Under the pieces are notes generated by a model that worked only from the letters and a program-made list of their open reading frames with translations, searched no databases and was not told the DNA's origin. A stretch of 23,536 nt of DNA, from assembly GCA_051878575.1 (NCBI GenBank), contig JBJEKJ010000100.1:1-23536 (forward strand). Direction: 5' to 3'. Shown here in pieces: positions 7,025 through 15,133 of the stretch (its first letter is position 1; each line of letters starts with the position of its first letter). Made by a program: the position numbers and the translations under genes. The DNA is from CALZFJ01 sp051878575 (lineage in GTDB: Bacteria > Bacteroidota > Bacteroidia > Bacteroidales > Muribaculaceae).

Positions 7025-7085
7025 GCAAAAAAACAAGCACTACCGGCTATTCGCTCAAATTAATTTTAGCGGATAGCCGGTAGTG
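7025..7085 (-). terminator. Strong intrinsic terminator of the FadL-type gene
   Basis: An 18-bp inverted repeat (7038-7055 and 7068-7085, one G-T wobble) has a 12-base loop. On the minus strand the stem is followed by CTTG and a seven-T run at 7027-7033. It lies 35 bases after the stop at 7121 and is a textbook rho-independent terminator. Confidence 0.85.
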
Positions 7086-7120
7086 TGTGGTAATGTGATA
7101 GTGTGCCACGCTTGTTTTTA

Positions 7121-8470
7121 TCAGAAAGAGTAGCCTATGCCAATCGACGGACACCATGCTATCGGATTATAGCGTGCCGAGAACGTTTGTTGAGGGTTCA
7201 TTTGCATTCCCATAGCGGCGAGCTGCTTCAGAATAAGATCCTCGTAGGTGTAGCTCTTCACTCCGCCTCCCACGCTTGCTATGTAGGCGCACGCCACGTC
7301 GATGCTTAGGTTCTTTATCGGGCGGAACGAGAGTCCTACCGATGGCGACAGTTTGTCCTTGCCCGGCGTCTCGGGATTGTAGTAGTTGTCGTCGACAGGT
7401 GTTCGGTCGTAGGCTATTCCGGCGCGGAGGTCAAGGCGATTTGTAAGCGCATATTGTGCTCCGATGCGGAAAGCCCAGGCATTATGATAGTTTTTTGTGA
7501 GATTTTGGTTGAATCCCGCCAATTTCTCATTCAGGAACTCAATGTTCAGCTCCCTGTAGGCTTTCCATCCGGTGAGTTGGGCGTCGAATGCCATCATCAG
7601 GCGGTTGTTGAGCTTGTAGCTTGCTCCCATCGTCAGCACGTATGGCATTGGCATCTCGGCCTTGAAGTTGGCTGAGTTGATAAGTCCGATTTTGCTTTCG
7701 AGTATCTGCTCGGCAAGCTCATTGGCATAGCTCACGCGCGCATCGCCGGCTTTCACCTTTGCGGTCATCTTGGAGCGGAACGAGGCTCCTATGGTTAGGC
7801 TTTTCGTGACGTCGACCATCACTCCCACATTGTAGCCAAAAGCCACCTGTGCCGTTCCTTTCAGGTTCACCGATGCCGGAGTGATGCTTTCAAAGCGATA
7901 GTCGATGCCCTGGGCCGCAAGAAGCAAGTCGGTCGAAGCTCCGCACACGAGTCCTTTGTCGAGGTCGACCGAGCCCCATGCAATCATCAGCCCGGCACCC
8001 ACGGCAATGCGGTCGGTGATGCGCCATGCCACTGTGGGCTGTAGTGAGAACGTCTGTAGCTTTACGCGCTGTGATAGCATGGCGCCTGCCCAGTCGTTGG
8101 TCCAGTTGATAGAGCTTCCGTATGGAGTGTTGAGCGATACGCCCACTTTAAGGTTGTCGTAGATGCGGAATGCCGAGTAGAGATAGAGTGGAGTGCTCAC
8201 CTTGTTGTTCGTCTCCCATTTAGTGCCGTCGGCGGTTTCGGCTGTGCAGAATGGCGATGTCGCCGTCACGCCGGCTGAGATGTCGACCGTCTTGTCCATA
8301 AAAGCCATTCCTGCGGGATTGAAGTGCTCGCTTTCGGCTCCAAGTTTCAAGGCCACGCCCACATGTCCCATGCCGAGCTGGCGCGCGCTCAGCGTGTTCA
8401 CTTGGTAACCCTCGGCCGATGCCGATGCGGCCACGAGTAGTGCGCCGAGCATTAAAGAGAATTTCTTCAT
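7121..8470 (-). CDS. FadL/OmpP1/TodX-family outer-membrane transport protein
   Basis: The 449-residue product has a signal peptide ending ASASA-E (about residue 19) and the FadL-family start: a Gly-rich segment (ARQLGMGHVGVAL) followed by the NPAGM motif. The rest has the alternating pattern of a beta-barrel, and it ends GIGYSF with the C-terminal Phe used in outer-membrane insertion. Members carry long-chain fatty acids and other hydrophobic compounds across the outer membrane; the substrate here is not known. The length is in the usual family range. It is a single-gene unit with its own promoter and terminator. Confidence 0.9.
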   Translation of the reverse strand: MKKFSLMLGALLVAASASAEGYQVNTLSARQLGMGHVGVALKLGAESEHFNPAGMAFMDKTVDISAGVTATSPFCTAETADGTKWETNNKVSTPLYLYSAFRIYDNLKVGVSLNTPYGSSINWTNDWAGAMLSQRVKLQTFSLQPTVAWRITDRIAVGAGLMIAWGSVDLDKGLVCGASTDLLLAAQGIDYRFESITPASVNLKGTAQVAFGYNVGVMVDVTKSLTIGASFRSKMTAKVKAGDARVSYANELAEQILESKIGLINSANFKAEMPMPYVLTMGASYKLNNRLMMAFDAQLTGWKAYRELNIEFLNEKLAGFNQNLTKNYHNAWAFRIGAQYALTNRLDLRAGIAYDRTPVDDNYYNPETPGKDKLSPSVGLSFRPIKNLSIDVACAYIASVGGGVKSYTYEDLILKQLAAMGMQMNPQQTFSARYNPIAWCPSIGIGYSF

Positions 8471-8546
8471 AAAATAACAGAATCTATTGTGTCGTTAATA
8501 ATCGTCCTCACCATCAGCATTATATGCGCCGATGAGGCGTAATGAA

Positions 8547-8588
8547 TTTGCGTGCAAAGTTAAAGCCGCAGCCTGCTTTGCACGCAAT
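8547..8588 (-). promoter_or_regulatory. FadL-type gene promoter overlapped by paired near-palindromes
   Basis: The minus-strand -7 element TAACTTTG lies at 8555-8562. It is flanked by an 11-bp perfect inverted repeat, TGCGTGCAAAG at 8549-8559 and CTTTGCACGCA at 8576-8586. Each arm is itself part of a near-palindrome (TTTGCGTGCAAA at 8547-8558, TTTGCACGCAAT at 8577-8588), with centres 30 bases apart. This looks like an operator for a dimeric repressor or a 5' hairpin. The leader from here to the ATG at 8470 is about 75-80 bases. Confidence 0.45.
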
Positions 8589-8677
8589 CGCTTAATAATA
8601 CTTAGAGATTATTAACTATGCCTATTTTTCGGAAAATATGTTCTAAATTTCTGAAAATTCAATAGTTTCAGTTAAAT

Positions 8678-8740
8678 GTTTAACATTCCGCAAAAAAACA
8701 ATGTTAAACCACTCAAGGCCCTATGTGCCATTAATAGGGC
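8678..8740 (-). terminator. Two dyads downstream of the aminotransferase gene
   Basis: Past the aminotransferase stop at 8769 are a 7-bp hairpin (GCCCTAT 8718-8724 / ATAGGGC 8734-8740) and a 10-bp dyad (GTTTAACATT 8678-8687 / AATGTTAAAC 8700-8709). Neither is followed by a T-run on the minus strand. They are plausible transcript ends rather than proven terminators. Confidence 0.35.
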
Positions 8741-8768
8741 GAATTTCGGGTAGTGGGGCATCGCCTCA

Positions 8769-9941
8769 TTACGCTTTAATAGCCGCTTCGAGGGCCTGAA
8801 GGGCCCGTAGCAGCAATGCCCTCGGCGTGGCTACGTTGAGGCGCATGTGGTTTTCTCCGCCGACGCCAAATATCGTGCCGTCGTTCAGCGCGAGATGCGC
8901 CTTGTCGACGAAAAGGCCGATAAGCTCGTCGTGGCTTAATCCGAGTCCTGAGCAGTCGAGCCACACGAGGAATGATGCCTCGGGGCGAATGGGCCTTATT
9001 TGAGGCAATCGCTCGGCGCAGAAATCCTCCACGGCGATGATGTTACGCTCGATATAGGTCTTTGCCTGGTCAAGCCATGCGCTGCCGCACTTGTAGGCAG
9101 TCTCCGTGGCAATTGTAGCCATGAAGGTGGGGTCGCTGAACTCGTTGGCGGAAAGCCATCCGAAAAACTCATCGCGCAGGGCCTTGTTCTTCACCACGCA
9201 CCATGAGCTGACGAGGCCGGGAATATTGAATGTCTTTGATGGCGCTCCGAAAGTCACTGAAACGTCGGCGGCATCGTCGCTCACTGTGGCGAATGGCGTG
9301 TGCTCGTGGCCGAACACTCCCAAATCGCCGTGAATCTCGTCGCTCACCACAATCACATCGTATCGCTTGGCGAGTGATGCCACCTCGGCGAGTGTCTCGC
9401 GGCTCCAGGCTATGCCTATGGGGTTGTGGGGATTGCAAAGAATCATCATTCGCGGGTTTTTCTCGGCGAAAATGCGCTCAAGGCCCTCGATGTCCATGTG
9501 GTAGAATCCGTCGGCGGCCACAAGCGGATTATTCTCCACTATTCGGCCGTTTCCCTCCACCACCGCGCGAAACGGATGATACACTGGCTCCTGAATCACC
9601 ACTGCATCGCCTTTGGCGGTGAAATGGTTCACGGCGAAGGCTATTCCCTTGACCACGCCCGGCACATAGCATACTTCCTCGCGCGAGAACTCAAATCCGT
9701 GCACATTGCGTTGCCAGTCGATTATCGACTGCCAATAACTGTCGGGCGGACAGGCGTAGCCATAGATGCGATGGTCGATACGCTGTCGCAATGCGGCCGT
9801 TATCTCCTGACACACCTCAAAATCCATGTCGGCGACCCATAGTGGAGCCAAGTCGGGCCTTCCGAAATGCTCCATAAGTCCATCCCACTTCACGCTCGAG
9901 GTACCGAGCCTCTCAACTACCTTGTCAAAATTATATTTCAT
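8769..9941 (-). CDS. MalY/PatB-family PLP aminotransferase / cystathionine beta-lyase
   Basis: The 390-residue product is a fold-type I PLP enzyme of the MalY/PatB group. It has the WVADMDF motif (35-41), NPHNPIG (170-176), SDEIHGDL (200-207, with D201) and the PLP lysine K236 in GAPSKTFNIPG; a C-terminal Arg in HMRLNVATPR binds the substrate carboxylate. Length is standard. Family members cleave cystathionine or cysteine conjugates (C-S lyase) or act as aminotransferases, giving homocysteine, pyruvate and ammonia from cystathionine. It appears to be a single-gene unit with its own -7 element. The gene symbol is withheld because malY, patB and metC-like roles cannot be separated by sequence. 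Confidence 0.92.
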   Translation of the reverse strand: MKYNFDKVVERLGTSSVKWDGLMEHFGRPDLAPLWVADMDFEVCQEITAALRQRIDHRIYGYACPPDSYWQSIIDWQRNVHGFEFSREEVCYVPGVVKGIAFAVNHFTAKGDAVVIQEPVYHPFRAVVEGNGRIVENNPLVAADGFYHMDIEGLERIFAEKNPRMMILCNPHNPIGIAWSRETLAEVASLAKRYDVIVVSDEIHGDLGVFGHEHTPFATVSDDAADVSVTFGAPSKTFNIPGLVSSWCVVKNKALRDEFFGWLSANEFSDPTFMATIATETAYKCGSAWLDQAKTYIERNIIAVEDFCAERLPQIRPIRPEASFLVWLDCSGLGLSHDELIGLFVDKAHLALNDGTIFGVGGENHMRLNVATPRALLLRALQALEAAIKA

Positions 9942-9965
9942 AGCTGAATCAGTTCATTGTTTCCG

Positions 9966-9973
9966 CAAAAGTA
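9966..9973 (-). promoter_or_regulatory. -7 promoter element (TACTTTTG) of the aminotransferase gene
   Basis: TACTTTTG on the minus strand fits TAnnTTTG and lies 24 bases upstream of the ATG at 9941. No -33 TTTG at a suitable distance. Confidence 0.45.
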
Positions 9974-10085
9974 AGAAATTTATTTGAAAGTGTGTATGCG
10001 AATAATATGCAATTTGCATAAACGGTGCGCTTCTATTTGGATTCTTCTATATTTGCATCGGGTTGGGGCGTGGCCGGCAGCACAT

Positions 10086-10145
10086 ATACGGCTACCCCCG
10101 GCTTGCCGCCATCTGATGGCGTCAAAAAGCCGGGGGTAGCCGTAT
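10086..10145. repeat. 19-bp perfect inverted repeat after korB
   Basis: Arms at 10086-10104 and 10127-10145 are perfectly complementary over 19 bp (core GGCTACCCCCGGCTT). The 22-base loop can form a second small hairpin (GCCAT/ATGGC). It starts 24 bases past the korB stop at 10170. There is no T-run on either side, so it may be a 3'-end stabiliser, a rho-dependent end or a REP-like element rather than a simple intrinsic terminator. Confidence 0.7.
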
Positions 10146-10169
10146 TACCTGATATGTTGTGCTATGCGG

Positions 10170-11189
10170 CTATTCCACAGTCCATGTCTCGCCCGAGAGG
10201 ACAAGGTCGCGGAGGCTGTTGAGTCCTTTCTTGGCGCGTACTTCAGCCACTTGCTTCGACACCTCCTCGTCGTAGGTGAGCGACTCCACGTCGCGAATCA
10301 CGCCAACGGCCAACGGCAGGTCGTGGCCATCCATCATGGCAAGCTGCTGATGCAGGAAGTTGGATGAGCAGTGAGCGTCGTGAACGAGCACGTCGTCGAT
10401 AGTGTATCCGTCCTCGCCTATTGTCACGGCCTTCAGCCCGAATCCGTCTTGCACGAGGCCGCGGTTCATCTCCTTTCCGAAAATCATCTTCTCGCCATGC
10501 ACGAGGTGTATCGTGCGGTCGGCGCGAGTCTCGCGGTCGGTGATGAAATTGTGGATTCCATTATTGAAAATCATGCAGTTTTGCAGAATCTCAACCACCG
10601 AGCAGCCTTTGTGGCGAGCAGCCGCCACCATCACCTCCTGCGATATTTTCAGCTCCACGTCGATGCTGCGTGCAAAGAACGTGCCGCGTGCGCCAAACAC
10701 CAGTTCGGCGGGTATGAACGGGTCCTCGGTAGTGCCGTAGGGCGACGACTTGCTCACGAATCCGCGGTCGCTCGTCGGTGAGTATTGACCTTTCGTAAGA
10801 CCGTAGATTTTGTTGTTGAGCATAAGCAGATTGAGGTCGACATTGCGGCGCACCTCATGGATGAAGTGGTTTCCGCCTATGGCGAGTCCGTCGCCGTCGC
10901 CGGCTATTTGCCACACCGTCATCTCGGGATTCGCCACCTTGAAGCCTGTGGCCACGGCTCCACCACGACCGTGAATGGTGTGGAATCCGTAGGTGTTCAT
11001 ATAATAAGGCAGTCGCGAGCTGCATCCGATTCCCGAAATCACAGCCGTCTGATGCGGTGCCACTCCTATCTCGGCCATAGCCTTGTGGAGCACGTTGAGC
11101 ACAGCGTGGTCGCCACATCCCGGGCACCAGCGCACGTATTGGTCGCTTTTATAGTCGGCAGCGGTATATTTGTTATCTTCCATAATCAT
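10170..11189 (-). CDS. korB: 2-oxoacid:ferredoxin oxidoreductase, beta subunit
   Basis: The 339-residue product is the thiamine-diphosphate subunit of a 2-oxoacid:ferredoxin oxidoreductase. Visible are WCPGCGDHAVL and GIGCSSR (Cys ligands of a 4Fe-4S cluster) and the TPP/Mg motif GDGDGLAIGGNH followed by NNKIYGLTKGQYSPTS. It works with the fused alpha/gamma subunit just upstream to convert 2-oxoglutarate (or another 2-oxoacid) and CoA to acyl-CoA, CO2 and reduced ferredoxin. The first ATG overlaps the korA stop as TAATG. A GGAGG lies four bases before it and ten before a second ATG (11183), so either may be used. The substrate is 2-oxoglutarate by best family match, not proven. Confidence 0.92.
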   Translation of the reverse strand: MIMEDNKYTAADYKSDQYVRWCPGCGDHAVLNVLHKAMAEIGVAPHQTAVISGIGCSSRLPYYMNTYGFHTIHGRGGAVATGFKVANPEMTVWQIAGDGDGLAIGGNHFIHEVRRNVDLNLLMLNNKIYGLTKGQYSPTSDRGFVSKSSPYGTTEDPFIPAELVFGARGTFFARSIDVELKISQEVMVAAARHKGCSVVEILQNCMIFNNGIHNFITDRETRADRTIHLVHGEKMIFGKEMNRGLVQDGFGLKAVTIGEDGYTIDDVLVHDAHCSSNFLHQQLAMMDGHDLPLAVGVIRDVESLTYDEEVSKQVAEVRAKKGLNSLRDLVLSGETWTVE

Positions 11190-13036
11190 TAGCCCTCCAT
11201 AATTTTAGTTACACCATCAACGATTTCCTGTACCAAGAATGGCTGACCCTGCACCTTGTTTATGCGCTTGATGTCGACCATGGGATTCTTGGCCTGAAGG
11301 TAGTCGGCAAACTGGCCGTTGTTCAGCTCGGCCACAATCACGCGGCGATAGCGCCTTATCACGTCGGCGGTGTTGGCCGGCAGCGGACTGATGTAGCGGA
11401 AGTGGGCGAAAGCCACGCGGCGTCCGGCGGCGTTCAGCTCCTCCACAGCGGTGTACAGGTGTCCGTAGGTTCCACCCCATCCAATCAGCAAAGTGTCGGC
11501 GTCGGCGTCGCCCTGCACCTCAAGCTCGGGAATGTCGCGTGCAATGAGGTCGATTTTTTTCTGTCGTGCCTCCACCATCTTCTCGTGGTTGGCAGGATCG
11601 GTTGATATCGCGCTTGTGTTGTAGTCCTTTTCGAGACCTCCAAGACGGTGCTGGAAGCCTGGTGTGCCGGGGATGGCCCAATAGCGCACTTCGGTCTCCT
11701 CATTGCGCATGTAGGGGCGCCATCCGTTCTCGAGCATCTCTTGACGCACGAAATTGGGCTTTATCTCGGGATATTCGTCGTCATCGGGGATTCGCCATGC
11801 CGATGAGCCGTTGGCTATGAATCCGTCGGTGAGCAGAATCACCGGAGTCATGTGCTCTATGGCGATGCGCGCGGCCTCAAAGGCCATATTGAAGCAGTCG
11901 GTTGGCGATGCGGCGGCAACTACTGCAAGCGGCGACTCGCCATTGCGGCCGTAGAGGGCCTGACGCAGGTCGGTCTGCTCGGTCTTTGTGGGAAGACCTG
12001 TCGACGGGCCTCCACGCTGCACGTCGATAATCACGAGAGGCAGCTCGGCCATAACGGCAAGGCCTATACCCTCGCTTTTCAGGGCCAGTCCGGGACCTGA
12101 GGTGCTTGTCACGGCAAGATTTCCTGCGAAGGAGGCACCGATAGCCGAGCACACGCCGGCAATCTCATCCTCCATCTGGCAAGCCTTCACCCCGAGGTCC
12201 TTGCGCTTTGCAAGCTCATGCAGGATGTCGGTGGCGGGAGTTATTGGGTAGCTTCCGAGGAATAGCGGACGGCCGCTCTTTTCCGACGCGAGGATAAGTC
12301 CCCATGCCGTGGCCGTGTTTCCGTTCACGTCGGTGTAGGTTCCGGGGCGTATCGCGTCGCTCTCGATGCGGTAGGTCGACACCGAGGCGTGGATATTGTG
12401 CCCGTAGTCGTAGCCTGCCTGCATCACCTTGGCATTGGCCTCGTAGATGGCCGGCTTCTTGGCAAATTTATTGTGGAGCAAGTGCAAGGCGCTCTCGAGC
12501 GGGCGGTCGAACAGCCAGCACACCAATCCGAGCGCGAACATGTTCTTGCACTTCATTATGCTCTTGTTGTCGAGACCGCTATCGGCGAGGGCTGCCTTCA
12601 CCATAGTGGTCATTGGCACCTCCACCACCTCGCCTTTGAGCCCGATTTCCTTGTAGGGCTCGTCGGTGGCATATAGCGCCTTGTCGAGGTCGGCTTTCTT
12701 GAACGAGTCGATGTCCACAATAGCCACTCCACCGTCTTTAAGGAATTTCACATTCTGCTTGAGTGCCGCGGGGTTCATAGATACGAGCACGTCGGCCTTG
12801 TCGCCGGGAGTGTAGACTCCCTTGCCGATGTGCACCTGAAATCCCGATACGCCGCTCAGCGTGCCTTGTGGCGCACGCACCTCGGCAGGATAGTCGGGGA
12901 AAGTGGATATTTGGTTTCCCACACCTGCCGACACATTAGAAAAAATGTTCCCCGCCAGTTGCATTCCGTCGCCTGAATCGCCCGAAAAGCGCACAACCAC
13001 GCGGTCGAGAACCTTTACATTCGTCTTTTCCAACAT
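11189..13036 (-). CDS. korA: 2-oxoacid:ferredoxin oxidoreductase, fused gamma-alpha subunit
   Basis: The 615-residue product joins a gamma domain (RFSGDSGDGMQLAGNIFS near residues 16-33, then APQGTLSGVSGFQVHIG) to an alpha domain with GSYPITPATDILHELA and TSTSGPGLALKSEGIGLA and the RGGPSTGLPTKTEQTDLRQA motif. This gamma-alpha order and size are those of KorA-type subunits of Bacteroidetes and many anaerobes. It partners with korB, which overlaps its stop by one base. It has a full promoter and a leader of about 105 bases containing a tandem repeat. Reduced ferredoxin from this enzyme is a plausible electron source for the Fe-S proteins elsewhere in the window (inference). Confidence 0.93.
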   Translation of the reverse strand: MLEKTNVKVLDRVVVRFSGDSGDGMQLAGNIFSNVSAGVGNQISTFPDYPAEVRAPQGTLSGVSGFQVHIGKGVYTPGDKADVLVSMNPAALKQNVKFLKDGGVAIVDIDSFKKADLDKALYATDEPYKEIGLKGEVVEVPMTTMVKAALADSGLDNKSIMKCKNMFALGLVCWLFDRPLESALHLLHNKFAKKPAIYEANAKVMQAGYDYGHNIHASVSTYRIESDAIRPGTYTDVNGNTATAWGLILASEKSGRPLFLGSYPITPATDILHELAKRKDLGVKACQMEDEIAGVCSAIGASFAGNLAVTSTSGPGLALKSEGIGLAVMAELPLVIIDVQRGGPSTGLPTKTEQTDLRQALYGRNGESPLAVVAAASPTDCFNMAFEAARIAIEHMTPVILLTDGFIANGSSAWRIPDDDEYPEIKPNFVRQEMLENGWRPYMRNEETEVRYWAIPGTPGFQHRLGGLEKDYNTSAISTDPANHEKMVEARQKKIDLIARDIPELEVQGDADADTLLIGWGGTYGHLYTAVEELNAAGRRVAFAHFRYISPLPANTADVIRRYRRVIVAELNNGQFADYLQAKNPMVDIKRINKVQGQPFLVQEIVDGVTKIMEG

Positions 13037-13073
13037 ACCTTTTGATAGTATTTGTTATTATGTCGAGTTTTTT

Positions 13074-13107
13074 GTCTCTATATTTATTTTGTCTCTATAT
13101 TTATTTA
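13074..13107. repeat. Tandem 17-bp repeat in the korA leader
   Basis: The unit GTCTCTATATTTATTTT at 13074-13090 is repeated directly at 13091-13107 with one mismatch at the last base. Four T bases also precede each copy. It lies inside the predicted korA 5' untranslated region, about 40-70 bases before the ATG. Confidence 0.8.
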
Positions 13108-13149
13108 GTATTAAAATAGTTGGCTATAGAACAAATTCCAAATTCTCGG

Positions 13150-13181
13150 CAAAGATACAGCACCCACGCCGTAAAACCAAA
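13150..13181 (-). promoter_or_regulatory. korAB promoter, -33 and -7 elements
   Basis: On the minus strand TTTG (13178-13181) is followed after 20 bases by TATCTTTG (13150-13157), matching both elements and the spacing of the Bacteroidetes primary sigma factor promoter. Transcription would start near 13143, leaving a leader of about 105 bases before the ATG at 13036. Confidence 0.75.
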
Positions 13182-13221
13182 TAAAACGAAAATATAATTA
13201 GCAATTATTATTTCAAAATTG

Positions 13222-13229
13222 TAATTTTG
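13222..13229 (+). promoter_or_regulatory. -7 promoter element (TAATTTTG) of the ABC transporter pair
   Basis: TAATTTTG matches TAnnTTTG and ends 27 bases before the ATG at 13257. It overlaps the TTG at 13227 of a longer reading, which argues for the ATG start. No -33 TTTG is seen. It is divergent from the korA promoter. Confidence 0.45.
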
Positions 13230-13256
13230 TCGTCGATTTCATTCATTAATGAGTTT

Positions 13257-13901
13257 ATGGAGAAAATTGAGTTGAGAAATGTGCTGCCTGCCGTGTTTGC
13301 CGGCCGCGAGGACAATAGCAGCGAGGTGTGGCTGCGCGACGTGACGTTTGAGCGCGGAAAAACCTACCTTGTCTCGGCTGAGAGCGGCACGGGGAAGTCG
13401 TCGATGTGCAGCTACGTCTATGGCTACCGCTCCGATTATTCGGGCTTGATAGCCTTCGATGGTGCCGACGTCAGGCGGCTTGGCGTGCGCGAGTGGTGCG
13501 ACATCCGCACGTCGCACATCGCTTATCTGCCACAGGAGCTGCGCCTCTTTCCCGAGCTGACGGCTATGGAGAACGTGGAGCTTGGCAATCGCCTCACCGG
13601 CTTCAGGACCACGAGGCAGATTCTCGACATGTTTGAGGCCTTGGGCATTCCCGATAAGGTGCACAGCAGCGTGGCGCGGCTCTCGATAGGGCAGCAGCAG
13701 CGCGTGGCGATAATACGCACCCTGTGCCGTCCTTGCGACTTCATTCTGCTTGATGAGCCGGTGAGCCACCTCGACACTGCCAACAACGGCATTGTGGCAG
13801 GCCTTGTGGCCGACGAGGCTCGCCGCCAGGGCGCGGGCGTGATTTCCACATCGGTGGGTAACAATTTGGCGATAACCTTCGATAAAGAGTATAGATTATG
13901 A
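13257..13901 (+). CDS. ABC transporter ATPase, LolD/MacB-like, lacking the H-switch His
   Basis: The 214-residue product has Walker A AESGTGKSS (41-49, Lys47), a Q-loop LPQ at 91-93, the signature LSIGQQQRV (142-150, Ile replacing Gly), and Walker B FILLDEP (162-168, Glu167) followed by SHLD. Where MacB/LolD proteins have the switch His, this one reads ISTSVGNN (196-203) with no His. Walker A also starts with Ala instead of Gly. The start is the ATG at 13257; an upstream TTG at 13227 in the same frame is unlikely. It overlaps the permease gene as ATGA at 13898-13901. Likely role: drives an FtsX/MacB-type permease at the inner membrane, for lipoprotein or lipid handling or signalling rather than classical solute transport (inference). 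Confidence 0.88.
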   Translation: MEKIELRNVLPAVFAGREDNSSEVWLRDVTFERGKTYLVSAESGTGKSSMCSYVYGYRSDYSGLIAFDGADVRRLGVREWCDIRTSHIAYLPQELRLFPELTAMENVELGNRLTGFRTTRQILDMFEALGIPDKVHSSVARLSIGQQQRVAIIRTLCRPCDFILLDEPVSHLDTANNGIVAGLVADEARRQGAGVISTSVGNNLAITFDKEYRL

Positions 13902-13921
13902 GACACAACAGCGGAGGAATT

Positions 13922-15109
13922 ATGTGGAGGCTGCTGCGCAAGAACATCAGCGCGGCTCAGTTGGCGGGATTTTCGGTGGCCAACCTCATCGGATTGTCGA
14001 TAGTGATTCTCGCAGTGCAGTTTTATGGCGACGTGCGGCCGATTTTCGACGATGAGGAGAGCTTCATCAGTCGTGACTACTTGGTGATCACTCACCGCGT
14101 GACGGGGATGGGAGCGTTGCTTGGCGGAAATCCGGTGTTCACCGACGATGCCATTGCCGACATAGAGCGGCAGCCGTGGGTGCGCAAGGTGGGGCGTTTC
14201 ACCACCTCGGGCTATAACGTCTATGCCTCGGTGGGGCTTGGCGGGAGTGGAAAGAACCTGAGCAGCCAGATGTTTTTTGAGTCGATTCCATCGGAGTTTA
14301 TCGACGTCGACGCCGCCGACTGGGAATTCAGTCCCGAGCGCCCTGTAGTGCCTGTGATAGTGTCGAAGGACTACCTGTCGCTCTACAACTTCGGGTTTGC
14401 CGCTGCACGTGGCATGCCTAAAATCAGCGAGGGCATGGTGGGGATGATTCCGCTCACTTTCACGCTCACGGGTGGCGGACGCAGCGATGCTATTCCCGGC
14501 AAGATTGTGGGATTCTCAAATCGCCTGAACACCATTGTGGTTCCCGAGGAATTTATGCGGTGGAGCAATGAGCGATACTCGTCAGCGCCCGGGCAGATGC
14601 CCGCACGGCTTATCGTGGAGGTGAATACTCCCGGCGACATGAGAATAAAGCAATATATGGACGCGCACGACTATGAGATAGCCGGCGACAAGGCCGACAG
14701 CGGCAAGGCAAGCTATTTCCTCACAGTGATGACGGGCATTGTGATTGCCGTGGGAGTGCTGATAAGCCTGCTTTCATTTTTCGTGCTGATGCTTAGCATT
14801 TATCTGCTGTTGCAGAAGAACACCAAGAAGCTACAGGACTTGCTTATGCTCGGGTACTCGCCTGCCGAGGTGTCGGTGCCTTACGTTCGCATGGTGGTGG
14901 CAATCAATGCTGCCGTGATGCTGCTCTCGGTGGCACTGATGCTCGTGGGCCGGGCTTGCTATTTGCCTATGCTTGAGGTGTTTGGAAGCGTAGGAGGCAG
15001 CTTGTGTCCATCTATTGCCGTGGCGGTTGCCATCATGGGGCTAATCACCGGCGGCAATGTGATAGCCATACGCCGTCGTGTCTCTGCCCTCTGGCATCAG
15101 CAAGACTGA
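13922..15109 (+). CDS. FtsX/MacB-like ABC transporter permease
   Basis: The product (395 residues from Met at 13922) has one N-terminal membrane segment (AGFSVANLIGLSIVILAVQF), a periplasmic domain of about 220 residues, and three membrane segments at the C-terminus. This is the 4-TM FtsX/MacB layout. The ATG at 13922 has GGAGG at 13913-13917, four bases upstream, and starts MWRLLRKNIS, as relatives do. An in-frame ATG at 13898 overlaps the ATPase stop (ATGA) and would add eight residues. Both starts imply coupling to the ATPase. Only one permease gene is present, so a homodimer is expected. The substrate is unknown, and no membrane fusion or outer-membrane partner is encoded beside it. Confidence 0.85.
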   Translation: MWRLLRKNISAAQLAGFSVANLIGLSIVILAVQFYGDVRPIFDDEESFISRDYLVITHRVTGMGALLGGNPVFTDDAIADIERQPWVRKVGRFTTSGYNVYASVGLGGSGKNLSSQMFFESIPSEFIDVDAADWEFSPERPVVPVIVSKDYLSLYNFGFAAARGMPKISEGMVGMIPLTFTLTGGGRSDAIPGKIVGFSNRLNTIVVPEEFMRWSNERYSSAPGQMPARLIVEVNTPGDMRIKQYMDAHDYEIAGDKADSGKASYFLTVMTGIVIAVGVLISLLSFFVLMLSIYLLLQKNTKKLQDLLMLGYSPAEVSVPYVRMVVAINAAVMLLSVALMLVGRACYLPMLEVFGSVGGSLCPSIAVAVAIMGLITGGNVIAIRRRVSALWHQQD

Positions 15110-15133
15110 CCGTTTGCTGCCTCCTGCCGGGCC

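Noticed and set aside
10086..10145. Terminal inverted repeats of an insertion sequence
   Set aside because: The arms are only 22 bases apart with no transposase and no target-site duplication that I can see; it is a hairpin.
13074..13107. CRISPR-like repeat
   Set aside because: Only two adjacent copies with no spacer between them and no cas genes; it is a simple tandem repeat.
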